Shown piece after piece: positions 9,242-17,704 of a stretch of 23,360 nt of DNA (positions are counted from its first letter, which is position 1; every line of letters begins with the position of its first letter). A program made the translations under genes and the position numbers. This stretch comes from JBEGQX01 sp041180805 (GTDB lineage Bacteria > Planctomycetota > Planctomycetia > Gemmatales > Gemmataceae). The stretch spans positions 1 to 23,360 of the forward strand of contig JBEGQX010000170.1 in the NCBI GenBank assembly GCA_041180805.1, written 5' to 3'. The notes under the pieces were generated by a model. That model was given only the letters and a program-made list of their open reading frames with translations, was not told where the DNA came from and ran no database searches.

Positions 9242-10003
9242 ATGGTAAGAAATCAACGGTGGCTAATTACTGGGGCCCTTTTTACCGGGGTGGTTCTGAT
9301 TGCGGGTATTTCCGGCTGTAACCTCCTTTATACCCATGGCGATTTCATCCAGCCTCCTCATCCTCAGTATTCCCTTATCATGGAGGATGTTCCCGAAGAA
9401 GGTAAATCCAAGGTCGCTGTTTTCTTTTTACAGGACTTTGATGTTTGCGATAGTTCCTGCTTTCAAGCATGGAATGCTCAGCTAAGGTCGTATGGGTTTC
9501 GGAAAGTGTATTTTGGTTATTCCCACCATGTCCATTATTTTACCGAGGAAATCCGGACCATTCGCGAGACTTGCCCCGACACCAAAATTGTAATCGTTGG
9601 AAATGAGTGGGGTTCCTATGCAGCCTACTCACTGGCAAACAAGGTGGACCCCGGCCAGATTGCGCTTCTGGTTACCATCCAACGTGGACACCACCTGGCC
9701 GTTTGCATCAAGGACAAGCCATTTAATGTGGAAGAGGAATACCACCTGCCCGAGGTTCCAACCGCTGAAAAATGCAAGGAACCAAAAGAAAAGCATGATT
9801 ATCCCATGGACGAGATCGGACAGTTGCTTTTGGGAAAAATAGGACAGGTTGCAAAAGATGCCTTCCTGGAAAGCAATCCGGAGAAGACCACCAAAGGTGA
9901 AAAGAAAGCCAAAGATGATTGGGACTTCCTTGCTCCCAAAGACAACAAGGAAAAGAAAAAGGGGCAGGTAATCCCGCCCCGAGTAACCATGCTGAGAAAA
10001 TAA
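9242..10003 (+). CDS. lipoprotein with a degenerate alpha/beta-hydrolase-like core
   Basis: The 253-residue protein has a basic start, a hydrophobic segment and the lipobox GISGC, giving lipidation at Cys26, so it should be anchored in a membrane facing out of the cytoplasm. Residues 55-150 alternate strands and helices (KVAVFFLQDFD, KIVIVGNEWGSYAAYSLA, IALLVTIQRG), recalling an alpha/beta-hydrolase. However, the nucleophile elbow reads GNEWG (120-124), with Glu122 where Ser is expected, so ordinary hydrolase activity is doubtful. The last 60 residues are rich in Lys, Glu and Asp. The start at 9242 is chosen because GGAG is 7 bases away; the in-frame ATG at 9236 is only 1 base from it. The gene converges with the next one, 6 bases apart. 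The family is not recognised. Confidence 0.75.
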   Translation: MVRNQRWLITGALFTGVVLIAGISGCNLLYTHGDFIQPPHPQYSLIMEDVPEEGKSKVAVFFLQDFDVCDSSCFQAWNAQLRSYGFRKVYFGYSHHVHYFTEEIRTIRETCPDTKIVIVGNEWGSYAAYSLANKVDPGQIALLVTIQRGHHLAVCIKDKPFNVEEEYHLPEVPTAEKCKEPKEKHDYPMDEIGQLLLGKIGQVAKDAFLESNPEKTTKGEKKAKDDWDFLAPKDNKEKKKGQVIPPRVTMLRK

Positions 10004-10009
10004 CCAGAG

Positions 10010-10873
10010 TTAACCCATCACAACCGGGTTACGAAGAATTCCCAAGCCTTCAATTTCCACTTCGCAAAGGTCCCCTGCCTTCAGTAACACCGGGGGTTTA
10101 CGAGCCATGCCCACGCCCGGGGGAGTACCGGTAAAGATCAGGTCACCGGGCAGCAAAGTAACCACCTGAGAGATATAGGCAATGATTTCAGGAATGGTGA
10201 AAATGAACTGGCTGGTATTGCTATCCTGCATGGTGTGACTGTTGAGCCGCAATTTGATGTTCAGCTTGTGGGGATCGGCAATTTCATCGCGGGTTACCAA
10301 ATAAGGCCCGCAAGGCGCGAAAGTATCAAAGGTCTTGCCGATCATCCACTGCTTGCCATCCTTTTCCAATTGCCAGTCCCTGGCGGAAACATCGTGGCCG
10401 ATCGTATAACCTGCAAGATGCTTCATGGCATCGGCCGCCTTGATGTTTCTCCCCTTGGTTCCGATCACCAGGACCAATTCCGCCTCGTAATCGACCTTGT
10501 TGCTGACAGGAGGCAAAACAATCGGCTGATCGTGCCCGGTAAGAGCCGTGGGAAATTTGCTGAACAACACAGGTTCCCTGGGAACGGGAAGACCACTCTC
10601 CGCGGCATGATCCTTGTAATTCAAACCCACACAAATCACCTTGTTGGGCTCTGTAATCGGGGAAAGCAGTGTCACATCGGTAGGATTAATCCTTACCGCC
10701 TTGGGATTGTTTTTTAAAGCGGCCACCTTTGCCAGGGTTGCTTCTCCCTGGTCGAGGATGCAACGTAGACGACTTGGAAGCGTCGGATCTGTTGCCTGAA
10801 TGTCTATATAAGTGCCACCATCGAAAATTGCCGCTCTTTCGCCATTGCTGGTCTTAATGGATGCTAGTTTCAT
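10010..10873 (-). CDS. fumarylacetoacetate hydrolase family protein
   Basis: Metal-dependent FAH-superfamily enzyme of 287 residues. Members cleave or isomerise beta-diketo acids, for example acylpyruvate hydrolase, 2-hydroxyhepta-2,4-dienedioate isomerase or ureidoglycolate lyase. A short N-terminal domain (1-70) precedes the FAH fold, which begins near KVICVGLNYKDHAAE (78-92). The metal ligands are visible as DYEAE (Glu130, Glu132) and HD (Asp161). Lys180 in GKTFDTFAPCGP and the GDLIFTGTPPGVG loop are also typical. GGAG lies 11 bases before the ATG. It is downstream of the fused squalene-synthase gene on the same strand with a 76-base gap, so co-transcription is possible although no shared pathway is evident. 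The exact substrate is not readable from sequence. Confidence 0.9.
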   Translation of the reverse strand: MKLASIKTSNGERAAIFDGGTYIDIQATDPTLPSRLRCILDQGEATLAKVAALKNNPKAVRINPTDVTLLSPITEPNKVICVGLNYKDHAAESGLPVPREPVLFSKFPTALTGHDQPIVLPPVSNKVDYEAELVLVIGTKGRNIKAADAMKHLAGYTIGHDVSARDWQLEKDGKQWMIGKTFDTFAPCGPYLVTRDEIADPHKLNIKLRLNSHTMQDSNTSQFIFTIPEIIAYISQVVTLLPGDLIFTGTPPGVGMARKPPVLLKAGDLCEVEIEGLGILRNPVVMG

Positions 10874-10949
10874 AATGCAATCTTCTCCTTCAAATGAAAA
10901 AAATCTGTTTTAGATAGGATACTGTCGTCAGGCAGGAATACCAGCAAGA

Positions 10950-12716
10950 TTACCATTGACCGAAAAGGAAACAACGAAGAAGAATCCAAGTCTTGCGCAA
11001 GGGATGAACCCGAATCTTTTCACCAAGCACCTGGAAATCATTTTCCTCAATCTTGTTCAGGATGGCTTCATAGGTTTCCAAAATGGCAAGGAAAATGCCA
11101 CGGGATCTACCCTTCAGATACTTTGCCAATTCCCGCGCCTGTAGATAATATTCCCTGGCCCTTTGCACCTCGAACCGCATCAGGTCCAGGAACTGCCGGT
11201 TGTATTCACGCCTTTGCAGCATATCCGGGGTGTAACCAAACCGCTCCAGATCCTCCCTGGGAAGATAAATCCTTCCCCTTTGAAAGTCTTCGGGGATGTC
11301 GCGAAGAATATTGGTCAACTGCAAGGCGATTCCCGCAGCTTCAGCAGGTTTCTTTGCATTCTCATCGCGAAATCCCCACACATGAATGCAGGCCAGCCCC
11401 ACTGCGGAGGCAACCCGGTAGCAATACTGGTACAGTTCCGCAAAGGTCTGATATTCCCTTACCTGCAAATCCATGCCGGTGCCATCAAGCACATCCAGAA
11501 AGTATTGAATGGGGATGCGATGTTTTCGAATGGCATCCACAAACGCGGGATGAATAGGATGGCTAAAAGCCCCCTCCATGGCGTCCATGGTTTTTTTACG
11601 CCATTGCGCCAGTGCGACGGTGGCGGTGCCGGTGTCCGGGGCTTCATCCACCAAGTCATCGGATATGCGCATGAATGCGTAAATGGCACACATGGCATCG
11701 CTTCCGGAAGCATCCAAAAGCTGAAAGGTTCGGTAAAAATTACCCGCCGTGGCACGCGAAAGATTCCTGCAATACTCACGCGATTGAGAAAGCTCGCCTG
11801 ACTCGCGAACTTTTCCACCACTCCACCAGTTCCCCAGAAAGATGCAAAGCTTTTCCCATTTGGATAACCTGGGCCTTTGGCTCCACACCTTGTAATCCTG
11901 CTTGCGAATCTTTTCCAGTATCGCCCTGCCCCCCTCTACGAAAAGCGCAAGATCCACTCTTCTTTTCGCCGGCACCATCTCCAACAATTTGCTGCCTTCG
12001 TCAAACATGGCAGAAGTGCGATCCACCATTTCTTTCATGAGGTCGCCAAAAGCCTTGCTCTCCAAGCGCTTCTGAAAATCCTCGGTGGAATAACCGTGGA
12101 GTTCCATTTCTTGCTTGGGAAGGTAGATTCGGCCCATGTCATAATCTCGGGCGACATCCTGCCAGAAATTGGTCAATTGCAAAGCTGTGCATATCTGATC
12201 CGAATGTGGCAACGCCTTTTCATCGTGGCACTCCCACATCATCAGTACCAACCTGCCCACGGGATTGGCCGAATACCTGCAATAATCCAGCAACTGATCC
12301 AGTGATTGGTATTCGAGTATCATCTGATCCTGCTCAAAGGCAAAAATCAGATCGGTGAAAAGCTCCCTGGGCATCCGGAATTTTCGAATGGTTTCAGCAA
12401 GGCTGACAAACACCGGGTGATGTGGTTTGCCCTGGTAACATAGTTCCACCTCGCTGCGCCACCATCGCAAAAGATCCAATGACCTTTGCCCGCCGCCCGT
12501 CTGGTCGCCCAGGTCATCCGCCCATCTGCAAAAGGAATATACCGCCTCGAAATGGGGAACCAACGGCTTCTCCAAAAGAAAGGAGATCACCGAGAAATTC
12601 TCATAACTGGATTTTGTGAAAGACTGACAGTACTTCCTGGCCTCCGCGATTGGCGGGGAAATATAAACGGCATCCGGGCCGTAGGTGGCAAGTTCCCTCT
12701 CGAAGCTATAACTCAT
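10950..12716 (-). CDS. fused two-domain squalene-synthesis enzyme (HpnC-HpnD type)
   Basis: The 588-residue protein contains two complete squalene/phytoene synthase domains. The N-terminal half (about 20-295) has DDLGD at 67-71 in the context CRWADDLGD and NFWQDVARD at 183-191, typical of HpnC (hydroxysqualene synthase). The C-terminal half (about 310-588) has DDLVDE at 353-358 and NILRDIPED at 469-477, followed by GRIYLP, typical of HpnD (presqualene diphosphate synthase). Both aspartate-rich motifs are intact in both halves, so both should be active. In the known HpnCDE route HpnD makes presqualene diphosphate from farnesyl diphosphate, HpnC makes hydroxysqualene and HpnE reduces it to squalene. 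HpnE is not in the window. The ATG follows an in-frame TGA and has no SD. A tandem phytoene-synthase-like function is the alternative. Confidence 0.88.
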   Translation of the reverse strand: MSYSFERELATYGPDAVYISPPIAEARKYCQSFTKSSYENFSVISFLLEKPLVPHFEAVYSFCRWADDLGDQTGGGQRSLDLLRWWRSEVELCYQGKPHHPVFVSLAETIRKFRMPRELFTDLIFAFEQDQMILEYQSLDQLLDYCRYSANPVGRLVLMMWECHDEKALPHSDQICTALQLTNFWQDVARDYDMGRIYLPKQEMELHGYSTEDFQKRLESKAFGDLMKEMVDRTSAMFDEGSKLLEMVPAKRRVDLALFVEGGRAILEKIRKQDYKVWSQRPRLSKWEKLCIFLGNWWSGGKVRESGELSQSREYCRNLSRATAGNFYRTFQLLDASGSDAMCAIYAFMRISDDLVDEAPDTGTATVALAQWRKKTMDAMEGAFSHPIHPAFVDAIRKHRIPIQYFLDVLDGTGMDLQVREYQTFAELYQYCYRVASAVGLACIHVWGFRDENAKKPAEAAGIALQLTNILRDIPEDFQRGRIYLPREDLERFGYTPDMLQRREYNRQFLDLMRFEVQRAREYYLQARELAKYLKGRSRGIFLAILETYEAILNKIEENDFQVLGEKIRVHPLRKTWILLRCFLFGQW

Positions 12717-12750
12717 TCAGGGAATTGTAATCCATTTTTAATTCGCATGG

Positions 12751-12790
12751 CTTAAAAAACAAAAGACCCCGGATAGGTTCCGGGGTCTTT
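12751..12790 (-). terminator. intrinsic terminator after csrA
   Basis: AAAGACCCCGG (12762-12772) and CCGGGGTCTTT (12780-12790) are exact reverse complements with a 7-base loop. On the minus strand the stem is followed by a T-rich run (complement of 12752-12765), so it ends the csrA transcript 15 bases after its stop. It also separates csrA from the hpnCD-type gene that begins at 12716. Confidence 0.88.
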
Positions 12791-12804
12791 CGCAAATATT
12801 CAAG

Positions 12805-13002
12805 TTATTGGGCAATAGATTCGGAAGATTCAACCTGCCCTTCGCCTGGCTTCGATGGAAGCAGCTCCTGGCGATAGATGGGCACATCGCGCGGTGCTTC
12901 TATCCCCAGTCGAATTTTGCCACGGTCTATGTCAACCACCGTAATGCAAACATTCTCACCGATGTATATTTTCTCTCCAAGTTTTCGGCTGAGGACCAGC
13001 AT
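12805..13002 (-). CDS. csrA: carbon storage regulator CsrA
   Basis: Small dimeric RNA-binding protein that binds GGA motifs, usually in hairpin loops of mRNA leaders, and blocks or aids translation. The 65-residue sequence opens with MLVLSRKLGEKIYIG and continues with DIDRGKIRLGIEAPRDVPIYRQE, which holds the RNA-contacting N-terminal strand and the conserved Arg of the VPIYRQE segment. The C-terminal 15 residues are acidic and variable, as usual. A strong SD AGGAGG lies 8 bases before the ATG. A perfect terminator follows, so it is probably transcribed alone. Its SD sits in a small hairpin (13005-13019), which may allow self-control. Confidence 0.96.
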   Translation of the reverse strand: MLVLSRKLGEKIYIGENVCITVVDIDRGKIRLGIEAPRDVPIYRQELLPSKPGEGQVESSESIAQ

Positions 13003-13004
13003 CT

Positions 13005-13019
13005 CGCAACCCTCCTGCG
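13005..13019 (-). promoter_or_regulatory. small hairpin with the csrA SD in its loop (possible CsrA site)
   Basis: On the minus strand CGCA and TGCG form a 4-base-pair GC-rich stem around the loop GGAGGGT, directly before the csrA ATG. GGA in a short hairpin loop overlapping the SD is the known form of CsrA repression sites. The stem is short, so the evidence is suggestive only. Confidence 0.35.
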
Positions 13020-13260
13020 TGCGAACTCATAAGTTGTGCGTCATGAATGGAGTCTACGCCATTATTTTGGAAAACTGTCAGGAAGAATATTCATTTCGAT
13101 GGTACCCCCCATGCAGGTTCTGCTACAGCCCTAATAACCCCTACAAATCGACCTTTAAAACCCATCTATCGAACTCTACTCGATAAGATTTTGGATCTTT
13201 CATTCCCTGAAAAGCCTAGCTTCGTTCGATATCAACCAGGGCCCAATTGCGAATTTGTGG
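13020..13260. other. divergent intergenic region between csrA and the DUF1501 gene
   Basis: The whole gap between the two genes is about 340 bases. No coding signal is seen in it: all open frames are short and lack conserved motifs. It holds one imperfect hairpin, ATCTATCGA (13164-13172) with TCGATAAGAT (13180-13189, one bulged A), followed by TTTT. It must also hold the csrA promoter, for which I see no clear -35/-10 pair. Confidence 0.5.
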
Positions 13261-13290
13261 TTGCTTTCCACCCCGTGGGATGGACATAAT
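13261..13290 (+). promoter_or_regulatory. candidate promoter of the DUF1501 gene
   Basis: TTGCTT (13261-13266), an 18-base spacer and CATAAT (13285-13290) lie about 50 bases before the proposed ATG at 13342. Each hexamer departs from consensus, so support is modest. Confidence 0.3.
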
Positions 13291-13341
13291 TCAGAAGCTT
13301 TTATGTGATCATTGCATCGATTTCATCGGCTAGGAATGCAA

Positions 13342-14781
13342 ATGATTCCCACCTGTGCCATGAGACATCCAAAACCAAATCGAAGAGATGCCCTTCAGGC
13401 GGGTGCTGTTTCCCTGTTGGGACTTGGAGCAAATCACCTTGCTTCCCTTCAAGCCCAGGCAAGTAATGTTGGTCCTGGCAAGGCCAAGTCCATTGTTTAC
13501 ATTTTCCTTTCCGGTGGTCTTTCCCAGATAGACAGTTTCGATCCCAAACCGGATGCTCCAGAGAATATCCGGGGCGAATTTCAAACCATAGCCACCCAGA
13601 TTCCAGGCGTTCGCATTTGTGAACATCTGCCAAAGCTTGCAGCCATCAGTAACAAATGGTCCCTATTGCGTTCCTTAACCCATAAATCCAATGATCATTC
13701 CGCCGGTCACCACATTATGCTAACTGGCCGCTCTGATCTGCCCGTGGGTTTTGATGCGTCGAAGCCAAAACCAAGCGACTGGCCATCGCTTGCCTCGCAG
13801 GTCGGCTATTTTGGCAAATCCAGAAACAACCTGCCGCCTGCAATCGTTTTGCCAGAGCGATTAGTTCATTACAGTGGCAGGGTCATTCCCGGCCAATTTG
13901 CCGGCATTATGGGAAATCGATCAGATCCCTGGTTTCTTGAAGCCTCACCATACGAAGCCAAATCCTATGGCGCATACCCAAGCTATGAATTTGATCATCA
14001 GGAAAGAGAAGGAACCGGAGGAAACCGGGTATTTAAAGCTCCAAACCTTACCCTTCCGGAATATCTTCAGGGTGGAAGGTTAATGGATCGTTCCTCCCTG
14101 CGAAAGCAGTTGGATTCCCAAGTAAAGGGCATGGAAAATAATTCCGCAGGCTTCGACCGATTCCACCATAGTGCCATCGCTCTTTTGGCAGATTCCAAAG
14201 TAAAGAATGCGTTTGATGTAACTAATGCCCCACAATCCGTCCAGGAACGCTATGGAAAGAACGCCTTCGGCTGGTCGCTGCTCATGGCAAAAAACCTGGT
14301 GCAGGCTGGTGTGCCCCTTGTTCAAGTCAACCTTGGAAATAATGAAACCTGGGACACCCACGGCAATGCTTTTCCCCATCTGAAGGACAAGCTTTACCCT
14401 CCAACCGACCAGGCTCTAAGCACATTTCTTCTGGATCTGGAAGAAAACGGCCTTTTAAGCCAGACTTTAGTCGTAATGGCGGGTGAGTTTGGAAGAACGC
14501 CGAAAATCACTTCACTGCCCAAGCATTACAAACTTCCGGGAAGGGATCATTGGGGACCTGTGCAAAGCGTCCTATTTGCCGGAGGTGGAGTTCAAGGCGG
14601 AAGAGTGATTGGCAGTTCCGACAAGATTGGCGGTTTTCCTTCCACCGAGCCCTATACCCCCGAAGATTTTGCAGCCACCATGTTTGATGCGCTTGGCCTT
14701 CCGCCCGAGGCTGTTTGGTACGATTCCACCCAGAGACCAAACATTCTTTACCATGGCAAACCGATACGTTCTTTGTTTTAA
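13342..14781 (+). CDS. DUF1501 domain-containing protein (sulfatase-like, exported)
   Basis: The 479-residue protein belongs to the DUF1501 family, which is abundant in Planctomycetes and often paired with DUF1553/DUF1549 genes. It has an alkaline-phosphatase/sulfatase-like fold and no assigned reaction. A Tat-like start NRRDALQAG and a hydrophobic stretch (AVSLLGLGANHLASLQAQA) indicate export. Family marks are SIVYIFLSGGLSQIDSFDPKPDAPENIRG, then SLTHKSNDHSAGHHIMLTGR, NNETWDTHG, VMAGEFGRTPKI and GRDHWG. The ATG at 13342 is chosen for AGGA 6 bases upstream; ATG at 13336 and TTG at 13312 are also in frame. It is the first of three plus-strand genes; no DUF1553 partner is in view. Confidence 0.92.
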   Translation: MIPTCAMRHPKPNRRDALQAGAVSLLGLGANHLASLQAQASNVGPGKAKSIVYIFLSGGLSQIDSFDPKPDAPENIRGEFQTIATQIPGVRICEHLPKLAAISNKWSLLRSLTHKSNDHSAGHHIMLTGRSDLPVGFDASKPKPSDWPSLASQVGYFGKSRNNLPPAIVLPERLVHYSGRVIPGQFAGIMGNRSDPWFLEASPYEAKSYGAYPSYEFDHQEREGTGGNRVFKAPNLTLPEYLQGGRLMDRSSLRKQLDSQVKGMENNSAGFDRFHHSAIALLADSKVKNAFDVTNAPQSVQERYGKNAFGWSLLMAKNLVQAGVPLVQVNLGNNETWDTHGNAFPHLKDKLYPPTDQALSTFLLDLEENGLLSQTLVVMAGEFGRTPKITSLPKHYKLPGRDHWGPVQSVLFAGGGVQGGRVIGSSDKIGGFPSTEPYTPEDFAATMFDALGLPPEAVWYDSTQRPNILYHGKPIRSLF

Positions 14782-14861
14782 AGAACTCGAAAAGCGGTGA
14801 TTTTTACCGCAAGCTTGGTTACCATGCCCCTAGTATTTCTATGGTACTCTGGGGTTTATCC

Positions 14862-16547
14862 ATGAGCAGGCATTCCTCCATTCGCATTCTGGCACTTTTG
14901 GTATTTGCATTTCTGGAACTAATTCCGCAAACGGTTCTAGGTCAAAGTTTTGATCAGGGTGTTGTGGTATGTGTCTCGCAACCATCAGCGGATGCCGGAG
15001 CCACGATCCTGAAAAAGGGAGGCAACGCCGTGGATGCGGCCATAGCAACTCAATTTGCCCTGGCAGTTACCCATCCGGCAGCAGGAAACATCGGCGGTGG
15101 CGGATTCATGGTGGTTCATACCGGCAAGATTGGTGAAATCCCCACCATCTTCGAATATCGCGAAGCAGCTCCCAGAGCTGCCCATGAGACCGTTTATAAA
15201 AAAGACGATGGAGTTTTCACACACAAGGCTTCGGGAGTTCCTGGCTCTGTGAGGGGAATGGCGATAGCCCACCAGCGATTTGGCACCCTGGCCTGGAAAG
15301 AACTTCTGGCCCCGGCGGTGCAACTTGCCTCGGAAGGTTTCGCGGTGAGCAGGGAACTTGCTGCATCCCTGAACTATATTCGTTCGGGTTCCAAAAATTT
15401 TGCGGAACTTCAGAGAGTTTTCACGCCTCCCAACGGCAAATCGTCCTGGTCTGCGGGCGATATTCTGCGACAGGAAGATCTTGGTAAAACTCTTCAACGC
15501 ATTGCCGAACACGGCCCCGATGAATTCTATCAGGGTGAAACATCCAGATTGATCGCCCAGGAAATGAAAACTGGCAGCGGTCTTATCACACAAGAAGACC
15601 TCGCGAAATACCAGGCAAGGGAGCGCAAGGCTATAGAACTCAACTATAGGGGCTACAAAATTTATGGCGCACCCACACCAAGTTCCGGCGTTACAACCCT
15701 GGGCATTATGTTGAACATTCTTGAAAATCGAAATCTGGCAACCATGGGCCGTTATAAAACCGATACCATGCACCTGCTGATAGAATCCATGAAGCGCGCA
15801 TTTGCGGAGCGAGCCATGCACCTTGGGGACCAGGGTTTTACCGACATTCCTCCCAGACTGCTGGACAAGGCTTTTGCAAAAGAACTTCTGGGTAACATTC
15901 CACTGGACAGATCCACGCCCAGCGCCGAGCTGACTCCTGAAATTTCAATTTCAAAAGAAAGCGAAAATACCACGCATTTCTCAGTCGTGGATAAAAATGG
16001 AATGGCAGTAAGCAACACCACCACACTTGAACAAAGCTATGGGTCCAAGGTGGTGGTAAAGGGGGCAGGCTTTTTGCTCAACAATGAAATGGCGGATTTC
16101 AACTGGTTCCCCGGTGAGACTAACTCCACCGGCAGAATTGGCACCAAACCCAATTTGGTTCAACCAGGCAAGAAAATGCTCAGTTCCATGACACCAGTCA
16201 TTGTCACCAGGGATGGCAAGCCATTCCTTGTCACTGGAAGCCCGGGCAGCAGAACCATCATCAACACCGTTCTTCAAATCATCATCAATGTCATTGACTT
16301 TGACATGCCAATCCAACTTGCGGTGGACTCCCCCAGATTGCACCACCAATGGTTCCCTGATGTGGCAAAATTCGAGGCAACCAACGATACTTCCCACGCG
16401 AAGACCATTTCAGAACTTCGGATCCGTGGTCATGCGATTTCCCAAGCCAGGCAGGGAGATGCTCACTCTATTTTAATCGACCCCAAATCCGGCAAGAGAA
16501 ACGCAGGGGTGGATCGCAGAATAGAAGGCGGGGTTTCAGGCCATTAA
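14862..16547 (+). CDS. ggt: gamma-glutamyltransferase (exported)
   Basis: N-terminal nucleophile hydrolase that cleaves or transfers the gamma-glutamyl group of glutathione and related peptides, normally outside the cytoplasm. An N-terminal signal peptide (SIRILALLVFAFLELIPQTVLG, about 6-27) supports export. Typical motifs follow: KKGGNAVDAAIATQFALAV, GNIGGGGFMVV and the autocleavage site TTHFSVVD with Thr370 as the expected nucleophile and new N-terminus of the small subunit. FLLNNEMADF, LSSMTP and TGSPGSRTIINTVLQ supply the substrate pocket. The length of 561 residues is close to E. coli Ggt (580). ATG 14862 has only a weak GGGG before it; ATG 14841 is an alternative. It lies 80 bases after the DUF1501 gene and 15 before the next. 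Confidence 0.95.
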   Translation: MSRHSSIRILALLVFAFLELIPQTVLGQSFDQGVVVCVSQPSADAGATILKKGGNAVDAAIATQFALAVTHPAAGNIGGGGFMVVHTGKIGEIPTIFEYREAAPRAAHETVYKKDDGVFTHKASGVPGSVRGMAIAHQRFGTLAWKELLAPAVQLASEGFAVSRELAASLNYIRSGSKNFAELQRVFTPPNGKSSWSAGDILRQEDLGKTLQRIAEHGPDEFYQGETSRLIAQEMKTGSGLITQEDLAKYQARERKAIELNYRGYKIYGAPTPSSGVTTLGIMLNILENRNLATMGRYKTDTMHLLIESMKRAFAERAMHLGDQGFTDIPPRLLDKAFAKELLGNIPLDRSTPSAELTPEISISKESENTTHFSVVDKNGMAVSNTTTLEQSYGSKVVVKGAGFLLNNEMADFNWFPGETNSTGRIGTKPNLVQPGKKMLSSMTPVIVTRDGKPFLVTGSPGSRTIINTVLQIIINVIDFDMPIQLAVDSPRLHHQWFPDVAKFEATNDTSHAKTISELRIRGHAISQARQGDAHSILIDPKSGKRNAGVDRRIEGGVSGH

Positions 16548-16562
16548 GAAACAAGGTTGGGA

Positions 16563-17600
16563 ATGAAAGACTGCAGCATGCAAATCCGATACTGGGGTAT
16601 TTCCGGCAGTATCGCATCTCCATTAAGCGAGGAAGAAATCCGCTCCAAGCTGGTTCTTACACTCACTTCGTTGATTCAAACTGGAAGGTTGGAGGGAATT
16701 TCCAACCGTTCGGACATTCAACAAATAGTCTCCAGCATCCTGAACGAACCGGGATCCTCCTGGAATCAATTCACCTTTGGTGGCAACACAACCTGCGTGG
16801 AAGTTCAAACCGCAGACAGCTTGATCATTCTGGATGGAGGAACCGGCCTGAGAAACCTGGGAAACCACTTGCAAGCTCAAAAGCATTTGTATCCAAGTGC
16901 CACGGTTGGCCACATTTTCCTAAGCCATCTTCATGCGGATCATATTTCAGGGATCCCCTTTTGTGGGATTCTGTTTGATCCGGAAAGCAATTACACCATC
17001 CACGCCTCTCCGGACTCTTGCAAAACCCTGCAATCCCTGATTGATCAAAAATCCAACTTGGGAAACAAACTGTTCCCACCCATATTTGAAAAAATGGCGG
17101 CATTAAAGAAACTGGTTCCGATCCATAGCGGAGAATCCATAACCTTTGGAGAAACAACCATTACCGCACATGCCTTGCATCATCCGGGAGGCAGTCAGGG
17201 ATATAAGGTCACCTGCCGGGGAAAATCATTCGTTTTTGCCACAGATCACGAACAATCGGAGGAAGTCGATGCGGTGCTTGCGGAATTCTGCAAGGGTTGT
17301 GATCTTCTTTACACGGAAGGCCAGTACCTTTTAAGTGAATACCGTGGCGAAAAAGGGTTGCCCGCCAACAATCGCGTACCCCGAGAAGGTTGGGGCCACA
17401 CCCCCATGGAATGGTGCCTGAAAACCGCATTGAAGGCCGGAGTTCATGAAATTCACCTCGGCCACAAGGACCCCTACCGCAAAGATGAGGAATTAAGCCA
17501 GATTGAATCTTATTTGACAGAATTGATTGCCAAAGATTCTAAAGAGCCCGCAAAACTTCGGTTAAAAATGGCCAGCGAAGGAATGACCACAAGGCTTTAG
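16563..17600 (+). CDS. metallo-beta-lactamase-fold hydrolase
   Basis: Cytoplasmic MBL-fold protein of about 345 residues without a signal peptide. It begins with QIRYWGISGSIASP, a version of the common WGxRGSIPxP start. A charged helical segment (about 22-66) comes before FGGNTTCVEV and LDGGTGLRNLG, an arrangement seen in some members. The zinc motif is HLHADH (122-127), followed by ALHHPGGSQGYKV, FATDHE and the C-terminal EIHLGHKDP. The fold resembles cyclic-nucleotide phosphodiesterase and RNase Z relatives, but the substrate is unknown. ATG 16563 has AAGG 6 bases upstream; family alignments would favour ATG 16578 (MQIRYWG), so the start may be 5 codons later. It is 15 bases after ggt and likely co-transcribed. 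Confidence 0.88.
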   Translation: MKDCSMQIRYWGISGSIASPLSEEEIRSKLVLTLTSLIQTGRLEGISNRSDIQQIVSSILNEPGSSWNQFTFGGNTTCVEVQTADSLIILDGGTGLRNLGNHLQAQKHLYPSATVGHIFLSHLHADHISGIPFCGILFDPESNYTIHASPDSCKTLQSLIDQKSNLGNKLFPPIFEKMAALKKLVPIHSGESITFGETTITAHALHHPGGSQGYKVTCRGKSFVFATDHEQSEEVDAVLAEFCKGCDLLYTEGQYLLSEYRGEKGLPANNRVPREGWGHTPMEWCLKTALKAGVHEIHLGHKDPYRKDEELSQIESYLTELIAKDSKEPAKLRLKMASEGMTTRL

Positions 17601-17704
17601 CATTAAATTTAACCCAAACCTCCCATGCTTCCGCCCCTTATTATTTTCATTAGAGTTCCCATAACTTTTTGCCGATAGAAAATGGACTGCATAATCAAGC
17701 AGGT

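Noticed and set aside
11163..11801. Plus-strand open frame of 212 residues
   Set aside because: It is antisense to the C-terminal domain of the two-domain squalene-synthesis enzyme and has no recognisable features.
14789..14810. Hairpin GCGGT/ACCGC between the DUF1501 and ggt genes as a terminator
   Set aside because: The stem has only 5 base pairs and no T-run follows it, so I do not call it a terminator.
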